Source of the DNA: Streptomyces canus
GTDB lineage: Bacteria; Actinomycetota; Actinomycetes; Streptomycetales; Streptomycetaceae
Reading direction: 5' to 3'
Assembly: GCF_030816965.1 (NCBI RefSeq)
Contig: NZ_JAUSYQ010000002.1
Location: 1,798,001 to 1,862,000 of the forward strand
DNA length: 64,000 bases
Position numbers and translations under genes: made by a program. Position 1 is the first letter of the stretch, and each line of letters starts with the position of its first letter. The notes beneath the pieces are model-generated. The model did not search any database, was not told the origin of the DNA, and saw only the letters and a program-made list of their open reading frames with translations. This document shows, piece after piece, positions 1-12,620 of the stretch.

Positions 1-71
1 CTGATCTGGTCAGCGATCTTGTCGGGGTGGCCCTCGGTCACGGACTCCGAGGTGAACAGACGACGGGACAC
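1..71 (-). CDS. metK: S-adenosylmethionine synthetase, N-terminal fragment (cut by window edge)
   Basis: Only the first 23 codons are inside the window. Read on the minus strand they give [20 protein letters not shown] followed by DQI, the start of methionine adenosyltransferase, which makes SAM from methionine and ATP. The segment includes the conserved GHPDK ATP-binding signature. The GTG start at 71 is preceded by AGGGAG about five bases upstream. It lies downstream of coaBC on the same strand, after a 240-base gap. The identity of this short stretch is very secure, but the rest of the gene cannot be seen. Confidence 0.93.
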   Translation of the reverse strand, partial: MSRRLFTSESVTEGHPDKIADQI

Positions 72-311
72 AACGCTCCCTGGGGTTGCAGCGGCTGCTG
101 GCTGATCATTGGCGGACGGGCTCGGGGGCTGCGCCCGACATCGTCCGAGAACAGTTTATCGGTCGTGCTCGGCCACCGGCTCCCCCGTCTCGCCTCTCGG
201 GAGTGCTGTGACCTGCGGCACGGGCATTGTGCCCAATGACGAGCGGGCTTGGCCAGGGGCGCCACGCCTCTGTGGCAGAGGTTTGAGGGGACCGAGAAGC
301 GAATGAAACAT

Positions 312-1514
312 TCACGTGAGGCGCTGTGCCACCAGATCCCACACGGTTTCGGCCAGGAACTCCTTCGGGCCGTGCGGTACCGGGGTCTCGCTGCCGTCGG
401 CGCCCAGTACCACCGCCTCGTTCTCCTCCGACCCGAAGGTCTTGCGCTCCCCCACCTCGTTGACGACGAGGAGGTCGCAGCCCTTGCGGCGCAGTTTCGT
501 ACGACCGTTGGCCAGGACGTCGTCGGTCTCGGCGGCGAAGCCGACTATCACCTGGCCGGGGCGGGCACGTTCGGCCGAGATCTCGGCGAGGATGTCCGGA
601 TTCCGCACCAGGACGACCGGCTCGGGGTCCTGACCGACCTTCTTCTTGATCTTTCCGGCCGCGTAGGTCTGCGGGCGGAAGTCCGCGACCGCCGCCGCCA
701 TGACGACCGCGTCGGCGTCGGCCGCCGCCTTCAGGACCGCCTCGCGCAGCTGCACGGCCGTCTCCACGGGGACGACATCCACGCCCGCCGGGTCCGGCAT
801 ACCGGTGTTCGCCGCGACCAGGGTGACCCGGGCACCGCGCGCGGCCGCGGTGCGGGCGAGGGCGTAGCCCTGCTTGCCGGAGGAGCGGTTGCCGAGGAAC
901 CGGACGGGGTCGAGCGGCTCGCGGGTGCCGCCGGCACTCACGACCACGTGCCGGCCCTTGAGGTCGGGCTCGGTGACGCCCCGGGCCAGCACCCGGCGAC
1001 AGACCTCGAAGATCTCGGCGGGTTCCGGCAGCCGGCCCTTGCCGGTGTCGACGCCGGTCAGCCGGCCGACGGCCGGCTCGATCACGATCGCACCGCGTCG
1101 GCGCAGTGTCTGCACGTTCTCCTGGGTGGCCGGGTGCTCCCACATCTCGGTGTGCATGGCGGGCGCGAAGACGACCGGGCAGCGGGCCGTCAGGAGGGTG
1201 TTGGTGAGGAGGTCGTCCGCCAGGCCGTGCGCCGCCTTGGCGAGGGTGTCCGCGGTAGCCGGGGCCACGACCACCAGGTCGGCGTGCTGCCCGATACGGA
1301 CGTGCGGGACCTCGTGGACGTCGTCCCAGACCTCGGTCGAGACCGGCTTGCCGGACAGGGCGGACCAGGTGGCGGCGCCCACGAAGTGCAGTGCGGAGGC
1401 GGTGGGGACGACGCGGACGTCGTGACCGGACTCCGTGAGCCTTCTGAGCAGCTCACAGGCCTTGTACGCGGCGATGCCGCCACTGACCCCCAGCACGACC
1501 TTCGGCTTGTCCAC
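312..1514 (-). CDS. coaBC: Bifunctional phosphopantothenoylcysteine decarboxylase / phosphopantothenate-cysteine ligase
   Basis: The gene encodes 400 residues with two domains used in coenzyme A synthesis. The N-terminal CoaC flavoprotein part starts KPKVVLGVSGGIAAYK and carries the PAMHTEMW substrate motif near residue 115. The C-terminal CoaB ligase part has VVSAGGTREPLDPVR and the dimer-interface segment PDILAEI. I chose the GTG at 1514 because GGGGAGAG lies just upstream and the protein then begins at the family's normal N-terminus; the open frame extends to 1571 but the extra residues look untranslated. It follows rpoZ, from which it is separated by a strong hairpin, so it probably has its own promoter or depends on read-through. 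Confidence 0.95.
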   Translation of the reverse strand: MDKPKVVLGVSGGIAAYKACELLRRLTESGHDVRVVPTASALHFVGAATWSALSGKPVSTEVWDDVHEVPHVRIGQHADLVVVAPATADTLAKAAHGLADDLLTNTLLTARCPVVFAPAMHTEMWEHPATQENVQTLRRRGAIVIEPAVGRLTGVDTGKGRLPEPAEIFEVCRRVLARGVTEPDLKGRHVVVSAGGTREPLDPVRFLGNRSSGKQGYALARTAAARGARVTLVAANTGMPDPAGVDVVPVETAVQLREAVLKAAADADAVVMAAAVADFRPQTYAAGKIKKKVGQDPEPVVLVRNPDILAEISAERARPGQVIVGFAAETDDVLANGRTKLRRKGCDLLVVNEVGERKTFGSEENEAVVLGADGSETPVPHGPKEFLAETVWDLVAQRLT

Positions 1515-1567
1515 CGTCTCTCCCCGGCTCGGCAACGTACGACTGCGACGTACGGGTCCATCACACA

Positions 1568-1602
1568 CCACAGGCCCGACAGTCGCGCTGCCGGGCCTGT
1601 GG
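1568..1602. terminator. Perfect inverted repeat between rpoZ and coaBC
   Basis: An 11-bp perfect stem, CCACAGGCCCG (1568-1578) with CGGGCCTGTGG (1592-1602), encloses a 13-base loop. It begins 28 bases past the rpoZ stop and about 53 bases before the coaBC start. There is no long U tract, which is usual for Streptomyces terminators. It could also act as an attenuator for coaBC. Confidence 0.65.
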
Positions 1603-1630
1603 ATAAGTCAGCGAAAAGCTGAAAGTACTA

Positions 1631-1903
1631 CTACTGCGCCGGGCCCTCGACGGCCTCGGACGTCAGCAGACCCGCGTTGATCTCGCGCAGGGCGATCGAG
1701 AGCGGCTTCTCGTGGACATGGGTGTCCACCAGCGGACCGACGTACTCAAGCAGGCCCTCACCGAGCTGCGAGTAGTACGCGTTGATCTGGCGGGCCCGCT
1801 TGGCCGCGTAGATCACGAGGCTGTACTTCGAGTCCGTGGCCTCGAGGAGCTCGTCGATCGGCGGGTTGATGATGCCCTCGGGCGCGGAGATGGAAGAGGA
1901 CAC
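1631..1903 (-). CDS. rpoZ: DNA-directed RNA polymerase omega subunit
   Basis: This 90-residue protein is the small omega subunit that helps beta-prime fold and assemble into RNA polymerase. The diagnostic actinobacterial sequence is visible: [19 protein letters not shown], then [12 protein letters not shown] and a C-terminal [10 protein letters not shown]. Length is normal for the family. The start is GTG with GGAAGG upstream. It lies between gmk (65-base gap upstream) and coaBC, the common gmk-rpoZ-coaBC arrangement of bacteria. Confidence 0.96.
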   Translation of the reverse strand: MSSSISAPEGIINPPIDELLEATDSKYSLVIYAAKRARQINAYYSQLGEGLLEYVGPLVDTHVHEKPLSIALREINAGLLTSEAVEGPAQ

Positions 1904-1968
1904 GCTCTACCTTCCGATGGATGGGAAAGATTCAGTGCGATTGATCAAGCCTCGATGAGCAGGCGAGA

Positions 1969-2526
1969 TCACACCACATCCATCAAGGCTAGCAGCTCGC
2001 GCGCCACGTCCTCGACGGAGGTGTTGACCAAGGTCACATCGAACTCGGGTTCAGCCGCCAGTTCGACCTTCGCCGCCTCCAGGCGGCGTTCGATCACTTC
2101 GGGCGGCTCGGTGCCACGTCCGGTGAGTCTGCGCACGAGCTCCTCCCAGGAGGGAGGAGCCAGGAACACCAACTGGGCGTCCGTCATGGACTCACGGACC
2201 TGTCGGGCACCCTGGAGGTCGATCTCCAGCAGGACGGGCTCACCCGCCTCCAGCCGCTCCAGCACGGCCGCACGCGGCGTGCCGTAACGGTTGCCGGCGA
2301 ATTCCGCCCACTCCAGCAGCTCACCGTTGGCGATCAGCTTGTCCATTTCCTCGTCGGTGACGAAGAAGTACTGGACGCCGTGCTTCTCGCCGGGGCGGGG
2401 CTTACGGGTCGTCGCCGACACCGAGAGCCAGACCTCGGGGTGTTCCTTGCGCATATGGGCGACGACCGTGCTCTTGCCGACCCCTGAGGGGCCGGAGAGC
2501 ACGGTCAGCCGCGGACGTTCACTCAT
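1969..2526 (-). CDS. gmk: Guanylate kinase
   Basis: The gene encodes 185 residues that phosphorylate GMP to GDP with ATP. The P-loop [10 protein letters not shown] is at residues 11-20. [11 protein letters not shown] is the GMP-binding segment, followed by GVQYFFV and the [13 protein letters not shown] lid region. Length is slightly short of the 190-210 typical of the family but all motifs are present. It sits between mihF and rpoZ on the same strand with gaps near 60 bases, so the group is likely co-transcribed. Purine and pyrimidine nucleotide genes are thus adjacent here. Confidence 0.96.
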   Translation of the reverse strand: MSERPRLTVLSGPSGVGKSTVVAHMRKEHPEVWLSVSATTRKPRPGEKHGVQYFFVTDEEMDKLIANGELLEWAEFAGNRYGTPRAAVLERLEAGEPVLLEIDLQGARQVRESMTDAQLVFLAPPSWEELVRRLTGRGTEPPEVIERRLEAAKVELAAEPEFDVTLVNTSVEDVARELLALMDVV

Positions 2527-2585
2527 GCAGCGATTATTCCAGCAATCCCGGAGTGCCCGGGACTCCCTTCCCGGAGTGACCCGGT

Positions 2586-2909
2586 TCAGGAACCGGTGCT
2601 GCCGAACTCACGCTCCAGCGAAGCGATCTGGTTGGAGCCGAGGCCGCGTACACGACGGCTCTCGGAGATGCCGAGTCGCTCCATGATCTGCTTGGCGCGG
2701 ACCTTGCCCACGCCCGGCAGGGACTCGAGCAGGGCGGAGACCTTCATCTTGCCGATGACGTCGTTCTCCTGGCCCTGCTTGATGACCTCGTGAAGGGAGG
2801 CGCCGGAGTGCTTGAGTCGATTCTTGACCTCGGCCCGCTCCCGGCGAGCCGCGGCGGCCTTTTCGAGCGCGGCTGCGCGCTGTTCAGGGGTAAGGGGCGG
2901 AAGAGCCAC
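2586..2909 (-). CDS. mihF: Actinobacterial integration host factor (mIHF/sIHF)
   Basis: This 107-residue basic, nucleoid-associated DNA-binding protein is specific to actinobacteria and unrelated to the HU/IHF fold of E. coli. The helix-two turns-helix core is visible as [18 protein letters not shown], followed by [16 protein letters not shown]. The N-terminus is a long charged helix rich in Ala, Arg and Glu. The start is GTG with GAGGTGA upstream. In Streptomyces the homologue influences nucleoid compaction, sporulation and antibiotic production (established knowledge). It lies between pyrF and gmk and has 324 bases of noncoding DNA upstream, consistent with its own strong promoter. Confidence 0.95.
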   Translation of the reverse strand: MALPPLTPEQRAAALEKAAAARRERAEVKNRLKHSGASLHEVIKQGQENDVIGKMKVSALLESLPGVGKVRAKQIMERLGISESRRVRGLGSNQIASLEREFGSTGS

Positions 2910-3233
2910 GCCTACGTCACCTCGGATGTCGAACTTGTCGGATACGGACCGGTGAGGAACCTAGTCGCCCCACACCTGGGGAGCCACGAGCAACACGCTT
3001 GCCCGTTCACTCTGCGTCGGAGACTAGCGGGCAAGTCCGCCAGAGTCAGCGAGAACAGCGGAAAAGTCCTGGTCAGCCTCCGTCAGGTCGGACATTCCTG
3101 ACATATTGCCCCGGATTTGAGGATGTATTCAGACTCAAGCGGGCCTCGAGCCACGCGTCGGAGGACTCGAACGGGGGTGCCGAACATCCGCGACGACCGT
3201 CGCGCACGCCTCATCCGGTCCTCGACGGACGCC
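2910..3233. promoter_or_regulatory. Noncoding region upstream of mihF, probably its promoter region
   Basis: These 324 bases hold no credible gene. They contain an inverted repeat, CTTGCCCG at 2998-3005 and CGGGCAAG at 3028-3035, around a 22-base spacer. A possible minus-strand -10 hexamer, TAGGTT, lies near 2967-2972, but its -35 partner is weak. The region separates pyrF from mihF and is the likely site of mihF transcription initiation and pyrF termination. No single start site can be fixed from sequence alone. Confidence 0.4.
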
Positions 3234-4073
3234 TCACCCCGTCGGCAACGCGGACCTGATCTCGTCCGCGAACCGATCAGCGGACGCGCGCAGCGCACCG
3301 ACGTCGGGACCGTGCCGCAGCAGGCCCCGGCTGACGTTCGGGACGACATTGCGGATCGCCGCTCCGAAGACCCCGGGAAGATCGGCCGGAGTGGCCCCCT
3401 GGGCCCCGACGCCGGGCGCGAGGAGCGGACCGTTGATGTCCAGGTCGTACGACGACAGATCGCCGAGCGTTGCCCCGACGACGGCACCGAAGGACCCCAG
3501 GGGCTCCTCCCCCGTGTTCTCGGCGGCCAGATGGGCCAGCATGGTCGCGCCGACGTTCCGGCCGTCCGCGCGGACGGCGTGCTGGACCTCGCCGCCCTCC
3601 GGGTTGGACGTCAGCGCGAGCACGAACAGCCCCGCGCCGCTCTCGCGCGCCAGCACGATGGCCGGCGAGAGCGAGCCGTAGCCGAGGTACGGCGACACGG
3701 TCAGCGCGTCCGAGAACAGCGGGGAGTCCTTGCGCAGGAAGGCCTCGGCGTACGCGGCCATGGTCGAGCCGATGTCACCGCGCTTGGCGTCCATGAGGAC
3801 CAGTGCGCCGGCCGCGCGGGCCTCATGGACGGTCTTCTCCAGTACGGCGACACCGCGCGAGCCGAAGCGCTCGAAGAACGCGCTCTGGGGCTTGAACACG
3901 GCGACCCGGTCGGACAGCGCCTCCACGACCGTGCGGCTGAACCGCTCCAGACCGGCCACGTCGTCGTTCAGGCCCCACTCGGTGAGCAGTGAGGCGTGCG
4001 GGTCGATCCCCACGCACAGCGGGCCGCGCTCGTCCATGGCTCGGCGCAGGCGTGCGCCGAAGGGCTCGGTCAT
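3234..4073 (-). CDS. pyrF: Orotidine 5'-phosphate decarboxylase
   Basis: The 279-residue enzyme decarboxylates OMP to UMP, the last step of de novo UMP synthesis. CVGIDPHASLL marks the N-terminal beta strand, and the catalytic Asp-Lys-Asp cluster is in LMDAKRGDIGSTM. The length and MTEPFGARLRRAM start fit the longer OMP decarboxylase subfamily of actinobacteria. The ATG overlaps the pyrD stop by 4 bases (ATGA), so the two are translationally coupled. It is the last pyr gene of the cluster before mihF. Confidence 0.96.
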   Translation of the reverse strand: MTEPFGARLRRAMDERGPLCVGIDPHASLLTEWGLNDDVAGLERFSRTVVEALSDRVAVFKPQSAFFERFGSRGVAVLEKTVHEARAAGALVLMDAKRGDIGSTMAAYAEAFLRKDSPLFSDALTVSPYLGYGSLSPAIVLARESGAGLFVLALTSNPEGGEVQHAVRADGRNVGATMLAHLAAENTGEEPLGSFGAVVGATLGDLSSYDLDINGPLLAPGVGAQGATPADLPGVFGAAIRNVVPNVSRGLLRHGPDVGALRASADRFADEIRSALPTG

Positions 4074-5176
4074 GCCGTCTTCCTCACGTCTGCGCCGACC
4101 GCGTCGGCGAGGGTGGCGTACGGGCTCGTGCGCAGGCGCGCGGCGAGCCCCTTGTGGATGGCGCGGGCCCAGAAGGGACCCTCGTAGATGAACGCGCTGT
4201 AGCCCTGGACCAGCGTGGCACCCGCCAGGATGCGCTGCCAGGCGTCCTCGGCGTCCTGGACGCCACCGACGCCCACCAGGGTGATCCGGTCGCCCACGCG
4301 CGCGTACAGGCGCCTCAGGACCTCCAGGGAGCGTTCCTTGAGGGGTGCTCCGGAGAGGCCGCCCGACTCCTTCACCAGGGCGGGTCCGGATGTCAGTCCG
4401 AGTCCCTCGCGCGCGATGGTCGTGTTGGTGGCGATGATGCCGTCCAGGCCTAGCTCGACGGCCAGGTCGGCGACCGCGTCGACGTCCTCGTCGGCGAGGT
4501 CGGGCGCGATCTTCACCAGGAGCGGGACGCGACGGGAGGCCACCCTGCGGTCGGCGGCCTCGCGGACGGCGGTCAGGAGCGGACGCAGATGGTCGACCGC
4601 CTGGAGGTTGCGCAGGCCGGGCGTGTTGGGCGACGACACGTTCACGACCAGGTAGTCGGCGTACGGCGCCAGCCGCTCCGCCGACTTCACGTAGTCGCCG
4701 ATCGCCTCGGTCTCCGGGACGGCCTTGGTCTTGCCGATGTTGACGCCCACAACGGTCTTGAAAACCGGCTCGCGGGAGGCCAGGCGGGCCGCCACGGCCA
4801 GCGAGCCCTCGTTGTTGAAGCCCATGCGGTTGATGAGCGCGCGGTCCTGGACCAGGCGGAACAGCCGCTTCCTGGGGTTACCGGGCTGGGCCTCCCCGGT
4901 CACCGTGCCGATCTCGACGTGATCGAAGCCCAGCATCGTCATGCCGTCGATCGCGACCGCGTTCTTGTCGAAGCCGGCGGCGAGTCCGAAGGGGCCGTGC
5001 ATGCGCAGCCCGAAGGCCTCGGTGCGCAGCTCCTTGTAGCGGGGTGCGAGAGCGGCCGCGACGAACGTGCGCAGCACGGGAAGACGGGCAGCCAGGCGGA
5101 TCCACCGGAAAGCCAGGTGATGGGCCTTCTCGGGGTCCAGGCGTTTGAAGACGAGGTTGAAAAAGATCTTGTACAT
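4070..5176 (-). CDS. pyrD: Dihydroorotate dehydrogenase (quinone), class 2
   Basis: This 368-residue FMN enzyme oxidises dihydroorotate to orotate and passes electrons to the quinone pool. The N-terminal helices (MYKIFFNLVFKRLDPEKAHH) are the membrane-associating extension typical of class 2. The catalytic serine lies in NVSSPNTPGLRNLQ, and the FMN phosphate region is GVGGVQDAEDAW. It starts 51 bases after the carB stop. That gap is filled by a strong hairpin whose 3' arm is also complementary to GGACACC just before the ATG, which suggests control of pyrD-pyrF separately from carAB. Confidence 0.96.
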   Translation of the reverse strand: MYKIFFNLVFKRLDPEKAHHLAFRWIRLAARLPVLRTFVAAALAPRYKELRTEAFGLRMHGPFGLAAGFDKNAVAIDGMTMLGFDHVEIGTVTGEAQPGNPRKRLFRLVQDRALINRMGFNNEGSLAVAARLASREPVFKTVVGVNIGKTKAVPETEAIGDYVKSAERLAPYADYLVVNVSSPNTPGLRNLQAVDHLRPLLTAVREAADRRVASRRVPLLVKIAPDLADEDVDAVADLAVELGLDGIIATNTTIAREGLGLTSGPALVKESGGLSGAPLKERSLEVLRRLYARVGDRITLVGVGGVQDAEDAWQRILAGATLVQGYSAFIYEGPFWARAIHKGLAARLRTSPYATLADAVGADVRKTA

Positions 5177-5220
5177 GGTGTCCTCACCAAGAGGGGGACA
5201 CCGTTTCCGGTGTCCCCCTC
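5177..5220 (-). promoter_or_regulatory. carB-pyrD intercistronic hairpin with GAAA loop and competing pyrD RBS pairing
   Basis: On the minus-strand RNA, GAGGGGGACACCG (5220-5208), loop GAAA and CGGUGUCCCCCUC (5203-5191) form a perfect 13-bp stem closed by a GNRA-type tetraloop. GGACACC, abutting the pyrD ATG (5183-5177), repeats part of the 5' arm and could instead pair with the 3' arm. It could be a terminator, an mRNA stabiliser protecting carAB mRNA, or a translational switch. No U tract follows, so the terminator role is uncertain. Confidence 0.55.
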
Positions 5221-5227
5221 AGGGCTG

Positions 5228-8528
<3,301 letters not shown>

Positions 8529-8536
<8 letters not shown>

Positions 8537-9671
8537 GCTGGCCCTCCATCAGAGATACGAAGCGGTCGAACAGGTAGGCGGCGTCGTGCGGACCCGCTGC
8601 CGCTTCGGGGTGGTACTGGACGGAGAAGGCCGGCTGGTCGAGCAGCTGGAGCCCCTCCACGACGTCGTCGTTCAGGCAGACGTGGGAGACCTCGGCACGG
8701 CCGAACTCGGTCTCGCTGACCTTGTCGAGCGGCGCGTCCACGGCGAATCCGTGGTTGTGCGCGGTGACCTCGACCTTGCCGGTGGTCCGGTCCTGCACGG
8801 GCTGGTTGATGCCCCGGTGGCCGTACTTCAGCTTGTAGGTGCCGAAGCCGAGCGCGCGGCCGAGGATCTGGTTGCCGAAGCAGATGCCGAACAGGGGCGT
8901 CCTGCGCTCCAGGACGGCGGTCATCAGCGCGACCGGGCCGTCGGCGGTGGCCGGGTCGCCGGGCCCGTTGGAGAAGAAGACTCCGTCGGGGGCGACGGCG
9001 TAGACGTCCTCCGCGGTGGCCGTGGCCGGCAGTACGTGCACCTCGATGCCGCGCTCGGCCATGCGGTGCGGGGTCATGCCCTTGATGCCGAGGTCGATCG
9101 CGGCGACCGTGAACTTCTTCTCACCGACCGCGGGGACGACGTACGCCTCCTTGGTGGCGACCTCCTCGTAGAGCGAGGCGCCCTTCATGTGCGGCTGGGC
9201 CTGCACGCGTGCGACGAGCTCGGACTCGGCGGCGATCGCCTCGCCGGAGAAGATCCCGGCGCGCATGGAGCCGCCCTCGCGCAGGTGCCGGGTGAGCGCG
9301 CGGGTGTCGATGCCGGAGATCCCGACGATGTCCTGCGCGACCAGCTCGTCGTCCAGGGAGCGCTTGGAGCGCCAGTTGGACGGCACGCGCGCGGGGTCGC
9401 GCACGACGTAGCCGGAGACCCAGATGCGGCTCGACTCGTCGTCCTCGTCGTTCCACCCGGTGTTGCCGATCTGCGGGGCGGTCGCGACGACGATCTGGCG
9501 GTCGTACGACGGGTCGGTCAGGGTCTCCTGGTAGCCGGTCATGCCGGTGGAGAAGACGGCCTCGCCGAAGGTCTCCCCCACGGCCCCGTAGGAACGGCCG
9601 CGGAAGATCCGGCCGTCCTCCAGGACGAGTACCGCAGGAGCCTTCGAGGCCCCCCTTGTGGAGGTGGTCAT
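8529..9671 (-). CDS. carA: Carbamoyl-phosphate synthase small (glutaminase) subunit
   Basis: The 380-residue subunit hydrolyses glutamine and channels ammonia to CarB. The N-terminal small-subunit domain ([16 protein letters not shown]) is followed by a class I glutamine amidotransferase domain with nucleophile Cys in [16 protein letters not shown] and the His-Glu pair in [10 protein letters not shown]. Its ATG overlaps the stop of the upstream PH-like gene by 4 bases (ATGA), and its own 3' end overlaps carB by 8 bases. It is part of the contiguous pyrBC-carAB transcription unit. Confidence 0.97.
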
Positions 9672-10258
9672 CGTGCGCCTTCCGTTTCCGTCTTGTTGAT
9701 CATGGAGTTAATGGCGTCGACCCAGTCGGTGTGCTCGGCCGCGTGGTCGGAGCGGAACCCTGAGTCGATCAGACGCTCACCGTGGGCCCAGGTCACCACG
9801 AGGAGCCCGCCCTCGGTCAGGACCTTGCCGGCGATGCCCTTGCCGAGCACCGCCTCCCGCAGGGCCTCGCGCGGGATGAAGAAGTCGGTCGCGCCGGGGC
9901 GTACGACGTCCAGTCCCGCGTCCGTCAGCGTGAGCTCGACCCGGCTGCGGGCGCCCAGGCCGTGCGCCACGATCCGGTCGAGCCACTGCCCCGCGGTGGT
10001 GGAGCCGTGGTAGCGGCCGCTCATGCCCAGTCTCGCGGGGCCGGGGGCGTCCGGCGCGGTGGGCAGCTCGGGCAGGTCGCCCTGGAGCGTGCCGCGCCAC
10101 TTCCAGCCCTCGCGCATCAGCCAGTAGACGAGCGCGACGAAGAGGGCGAGGCCGACGAGCCAGCCGACGCGGGCGGCCCAGTCGGTGACCTCGGCCGACT
10201 TCTTCTCGGCGGCAAGGCCGGTGGCGAGTCCGTTGGCGAGCAGAGTTGCAGGTGTCAC
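9668..10258 (-). CDS. Single-pass membrane protein with PH-like domain, embedded in the pyr operon
   Basis: The product has 196 residues and no known enzymatic role. A transmembrane helix ([18 protein letters not shown]) lies near residues 31-48. After a Pro-rich linker comes a soluble domain with [18 protein letters not shown] and a C-terminal helix ([11 protein letters not shown]) that resembles bacterial PH-like domains. The GTG at 10258 overlaps the pyrC stop (GTGA), and its stop overlaps the carA ATG; the longer frame to 10300 would run into pyrC. Its coupling on both sides suggests a role linked to pyrimidine enzymes or their membrane placement (inference). I recall a homologue at this position in other Streptomyces. 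Confidence 0.85.
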   Translation of the reverse strand: MTPATLLANGLATGLAAEKKSAEVTDWAARVGWLVGLALFVALVYWLMREGWKWRGTLQGDLPELPTAPDAPGPARLGMSGRYHGSTTAGQWLDRIVAHGLGARSRVELTLTDAGLDVVRPGATDFFIPREALREAVLGKGIAGKVLTEGGLLVVTWAHGERLIDSGFRSDHAAEHTDWVDAINSMINKTETEGAR

Positions 10259-11550
10259 GTGAGCTTCCCGTCGACGAGCGTGGCCTTGCCCCGGAGCCAC
10301 GTGTGCGTGACACGGCCCGGCAGCTCACGCCCCTCGTACGGAGTGTTGCGGCTGCGCGAGGCGAAGCCCGCGGGGTCCACGGACCCACGGTATTCCGTGT
10401 CGACGAGCATGAGGTTGGCGGGCTCACCAGCCGAGACGGGACGCCCGTGCCCCTTCGCCTGCCCGATCTCGGCGGGCTTGAAGGACATGCGCTCGGCGAC
10501 CCCGGCCCAGTCGAGGAGCCCGGTGTCCACCATGGTCTCCTGCACCACTGACAACGCGGTCTCCAGGCCGACCATGCCCATGGCGGCCGCGGCCCACTCG
10601 CAGTCCTTGTCCTCGTGCGGGTGCGGGGCGTGGTCGGTGGCGACGATGTCGATGGTGCCGTCGGCCAGGGCCTCGCGCAGGGCGAGCACATCCCGCTGGG
10701 TGCGCAGCGGCGGGTTCACCTTGTAGACCGGGTTGTACGACCGGACCAGCTCGTCGGTGAGCAGCAGGTGGTGCGGGGTGACCTCGGCGGTGACGTCGAT
10801 GCCGCGGGACTTGGCCCAGCGGACGATCTCGACGGATCCGGCGGTCGAGAGGTGGCAGATGTGGACGCGGGAGCCGACGTGCTCGGCGAGCAGGACATCC
10901 CGGGCGATGATCGATTCTTCGGCCACCGCGGGCCAGCCGCCGAGCCCCAGCTCGGCGGAGACGACGCCCTCGTTCATCTGGGCGCCCTCGGTCAGCCGCG
11001 GCTCCTGCGCGTGCTGGGCGACGACCCCGCCGAAGGCCTTCACGTACTCCAGTGCGCGCCGCATGATCACGGCGTCGTCGACGCACTTGCCGTCGTCGGA
11101 GAAGACGGTCACACCGGCGGCCGACTCGTGCATGGCACCGAGTTCGGCGAGCTTGCGGCCCTCCAGGCCGACGGTGACCGCTCCGATGGGCTGCACGTCG
11201 CAGTAGCCGTGCTGCTGGCCGAGCCGGTAGACCTGCTCGACCACACCGGCGGTGTCGGCGACCGGGAAGGTGTTGGCCATGGCGAACACGGCGGTGTAGC
11301 CGCCGGAAGCCGCCGCGCGCGTGCCCGTCAGCACCGTCTCGGAGTCCTCACGGCCCGGTTCACGCAGATGGGTGTGGAGGTCGACGAGACCCGGGAGGAG
11401 CACCTTTCCGGCCGCGTCGACGACCTCGGCGCCCTCGGCGGCCTCGTCCGAAATCTCCGTTCCGACCGCCTCGATGACCGAGCCGTCGATCAGCACGTTC
11501 TGCGGCTCGCCGCCGAGGACCTTCGCACCACGGATCAGGATCTTGCTCAT
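10255..11550 (-). CDS. pyrC: Dihydroorotase (class I)
   Basis: The 431-residue amidohydrolase closes carbamoyl aspartate to dihydroorotate. Zinc-ligand motifs are present: LVDLHTHLREPGREDSET near residue 56, EVTPHHLLLTDE and the catalytic Asp in VATDHAPHPHEDKD. The length and HLREPG motif fit class I. It starts 5 bases after the pyrB stop and overlaps the PH-like gene by 4 bases, so pyrB-pyrC-PH-carA-carB read as one unit. Confidence 0.97.
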   Translation of the reverse strand: MSKILIRGAKVLGGEPQNVLIDGSVIEAVGTEISDEAAEGAEVVDAAGKVLLPGLVDLHTHLREPGREDSETVLTGTRAAASGGYTAVFAMANTFPVADTAGVVEQVYRLGQQHGYCDVQPIGAVTVGLEGRKLAELGAMHESAAGVTVFSDDGKCVDDAVIMRRALEYVKAFGGVVAQHAQEPRLTEGAQMNEGVVSAELGLGGWPAVAEESIIARDVLLAEHVGSRVHICHLSTAGSVEIVRWAKSRGIDVTAEVTPHHLLLTDELVRSYNPVYKVNPPLRTQRDVLALREALADGTIDIVATDHAPHPHEDKDCEWAAAAMGMVGLETALSVVQETMVDTGLLDWAGVAERMSFKPAEIGQAKGHGRPVSAGEPANLMLVDTEYRGSVDPAGFASRSRNTPYEGRELPGRVTHTWLRGKATLVDGKLT

Positions 11551-11555
11551 GTGAC

Positions 11556-12533
11556 TTACTTCTCCTCGATACGGGTGTGGGAGACGGCGGGCTCGTTGCC
11601 ACCGAGCAGCAGATACAGAACGGCCATCCGGATGGAGACTCCGTTTGCGACCTGCTCGACGACGGTGCAGCGGTCGGAGTCGGCGACCTCGGCGGTGATC
11701 TCCATGCCGCGGACCATCGGGCCGGGGTGCATCACGATGGCGTGCTCCGGCATCCGCGCCATGCGGTCGCCGTCCAGGCCGTAGCGCCGCGAGTACTCGC
11801 GCTCGGTCGGAAAGAAGGCGGCGTTCATCCGCTCGCGCTGCACGCGCAGCATCATCACCGCGTCGGACTTGGCGAGGGTGCTGTCGAGGTCGTACGCCAC
11901 CTCGCAGGGCCAGGTCTCGACGCCGACCGGCACCAGGGTGGGCGGGGCGACGAGGGTGACCTCGGCGCCGAGGGTGTGCAGCAGGTCGACGTTGGAGCGA
12001 GCGACCCGGCTGTGCAGGATGTCACCGACGATCGTGATGCGCTTGCCGGAGAGGTCCCGGCCGATCCCCGCGTCCCGGCCGACGAGCCGGCGGCGCATGG
12101 TGAACGCGTCCAGCAGGGCCTGGGTGGGGTGCTGGTGGGTGCCGTCACCGGCGTTGATGACGGCCGCGTCGATCCAGCCGGAGGTGGCGAGGCGATACGG
12201 CGCCCCCGAGGCGCCGTGGCGGATGACGACGGCGTCGACGCCCATGGCCTCCAGGGTCTGGGCGGTGTCCTTGAGGGACTCGCCCTTGGACACGCTGGAG
12301 CCCTTGGCGGTGAAGTTGATGACGTCCGCCGAGAGACGCTTCTCGGCGGCTTCGAAGGAGATACGCGTGCGCGTGGAGTCCTCGAAGAAGAGATTGACGA
12401 TCGTGCGGCCGCGCAGGGTCGGCAGCTTCTTGATCGGCCGGTCGGCGACCCGGGCCATCTCCTCGGCGGTGTCGAGGATCAGGACGGCGTCGTCGCGGGT
12501 GAGGTCGGCGGCCGAGATGAGATGACGCTGCAT
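11556..12533 (-). CDS. pyrB: Aspartate carbamoyltransferase catalytic subunit
   Basis: The 325-residue enzyme joins carbamoyl phosphate to aspartate, the committed pyrimidine step. The carbamoyl-phosphate site [14 protein letters not shown] and the [10 protein letters not shown] motif are intact, as is [10 protein letters not shown] near the C-terminus. No pyrI regulatory subunit is present nearby, so allosteric CTP control of the E. coli type is not expected. It follows pyrR after 87 bases and leads into pyrC. Confidence 0.97.
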   Translation of the reverse strand: MQRHLISAADLTRDDAVLILDTAEEMARVADRPIKKLPTLRGRTIVNLFFEDSTRTRISFEAAEKRLSADVINFTAKGSSVSKGESLKDTAQTLEAMGVDAVVIRHGASGAPYRLATSGWIDAAVINAGDGTHQHPTQALLDAFTMRRRLVGRDAGIGRDLSGKRITIVGDILHSRVARSNVDLLHTLGAEVTLVAPPTLVPVGVETWPCEVAYDLDSTLAKSDAVMMLRVQRERMNAAFFPTEREYSRRYGLDGDRMARMPEHAIVMHPGPMVRGMEITAEVADSDRCTVVEQVANGVSIRMAVLYLLLGGNEPAVSHTRIEEK

Positions 12534-12620
12534 CTTTCAGGCTCCGTAAGGCAGTTCAGGATCGGGAGATTCCGGGCAGGCGAGGGCACGCCGGAAGGGG
12601 CGTACCCGGTCCGTCTGCTG

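Noticed and set aside
72..311. SAM riboswitch upstream of metK
   Set aside because: I looked for the conserved SAM-I and SAM-IV cores and found no convincing match, so I did not call one. A covariance search with those models would decide.
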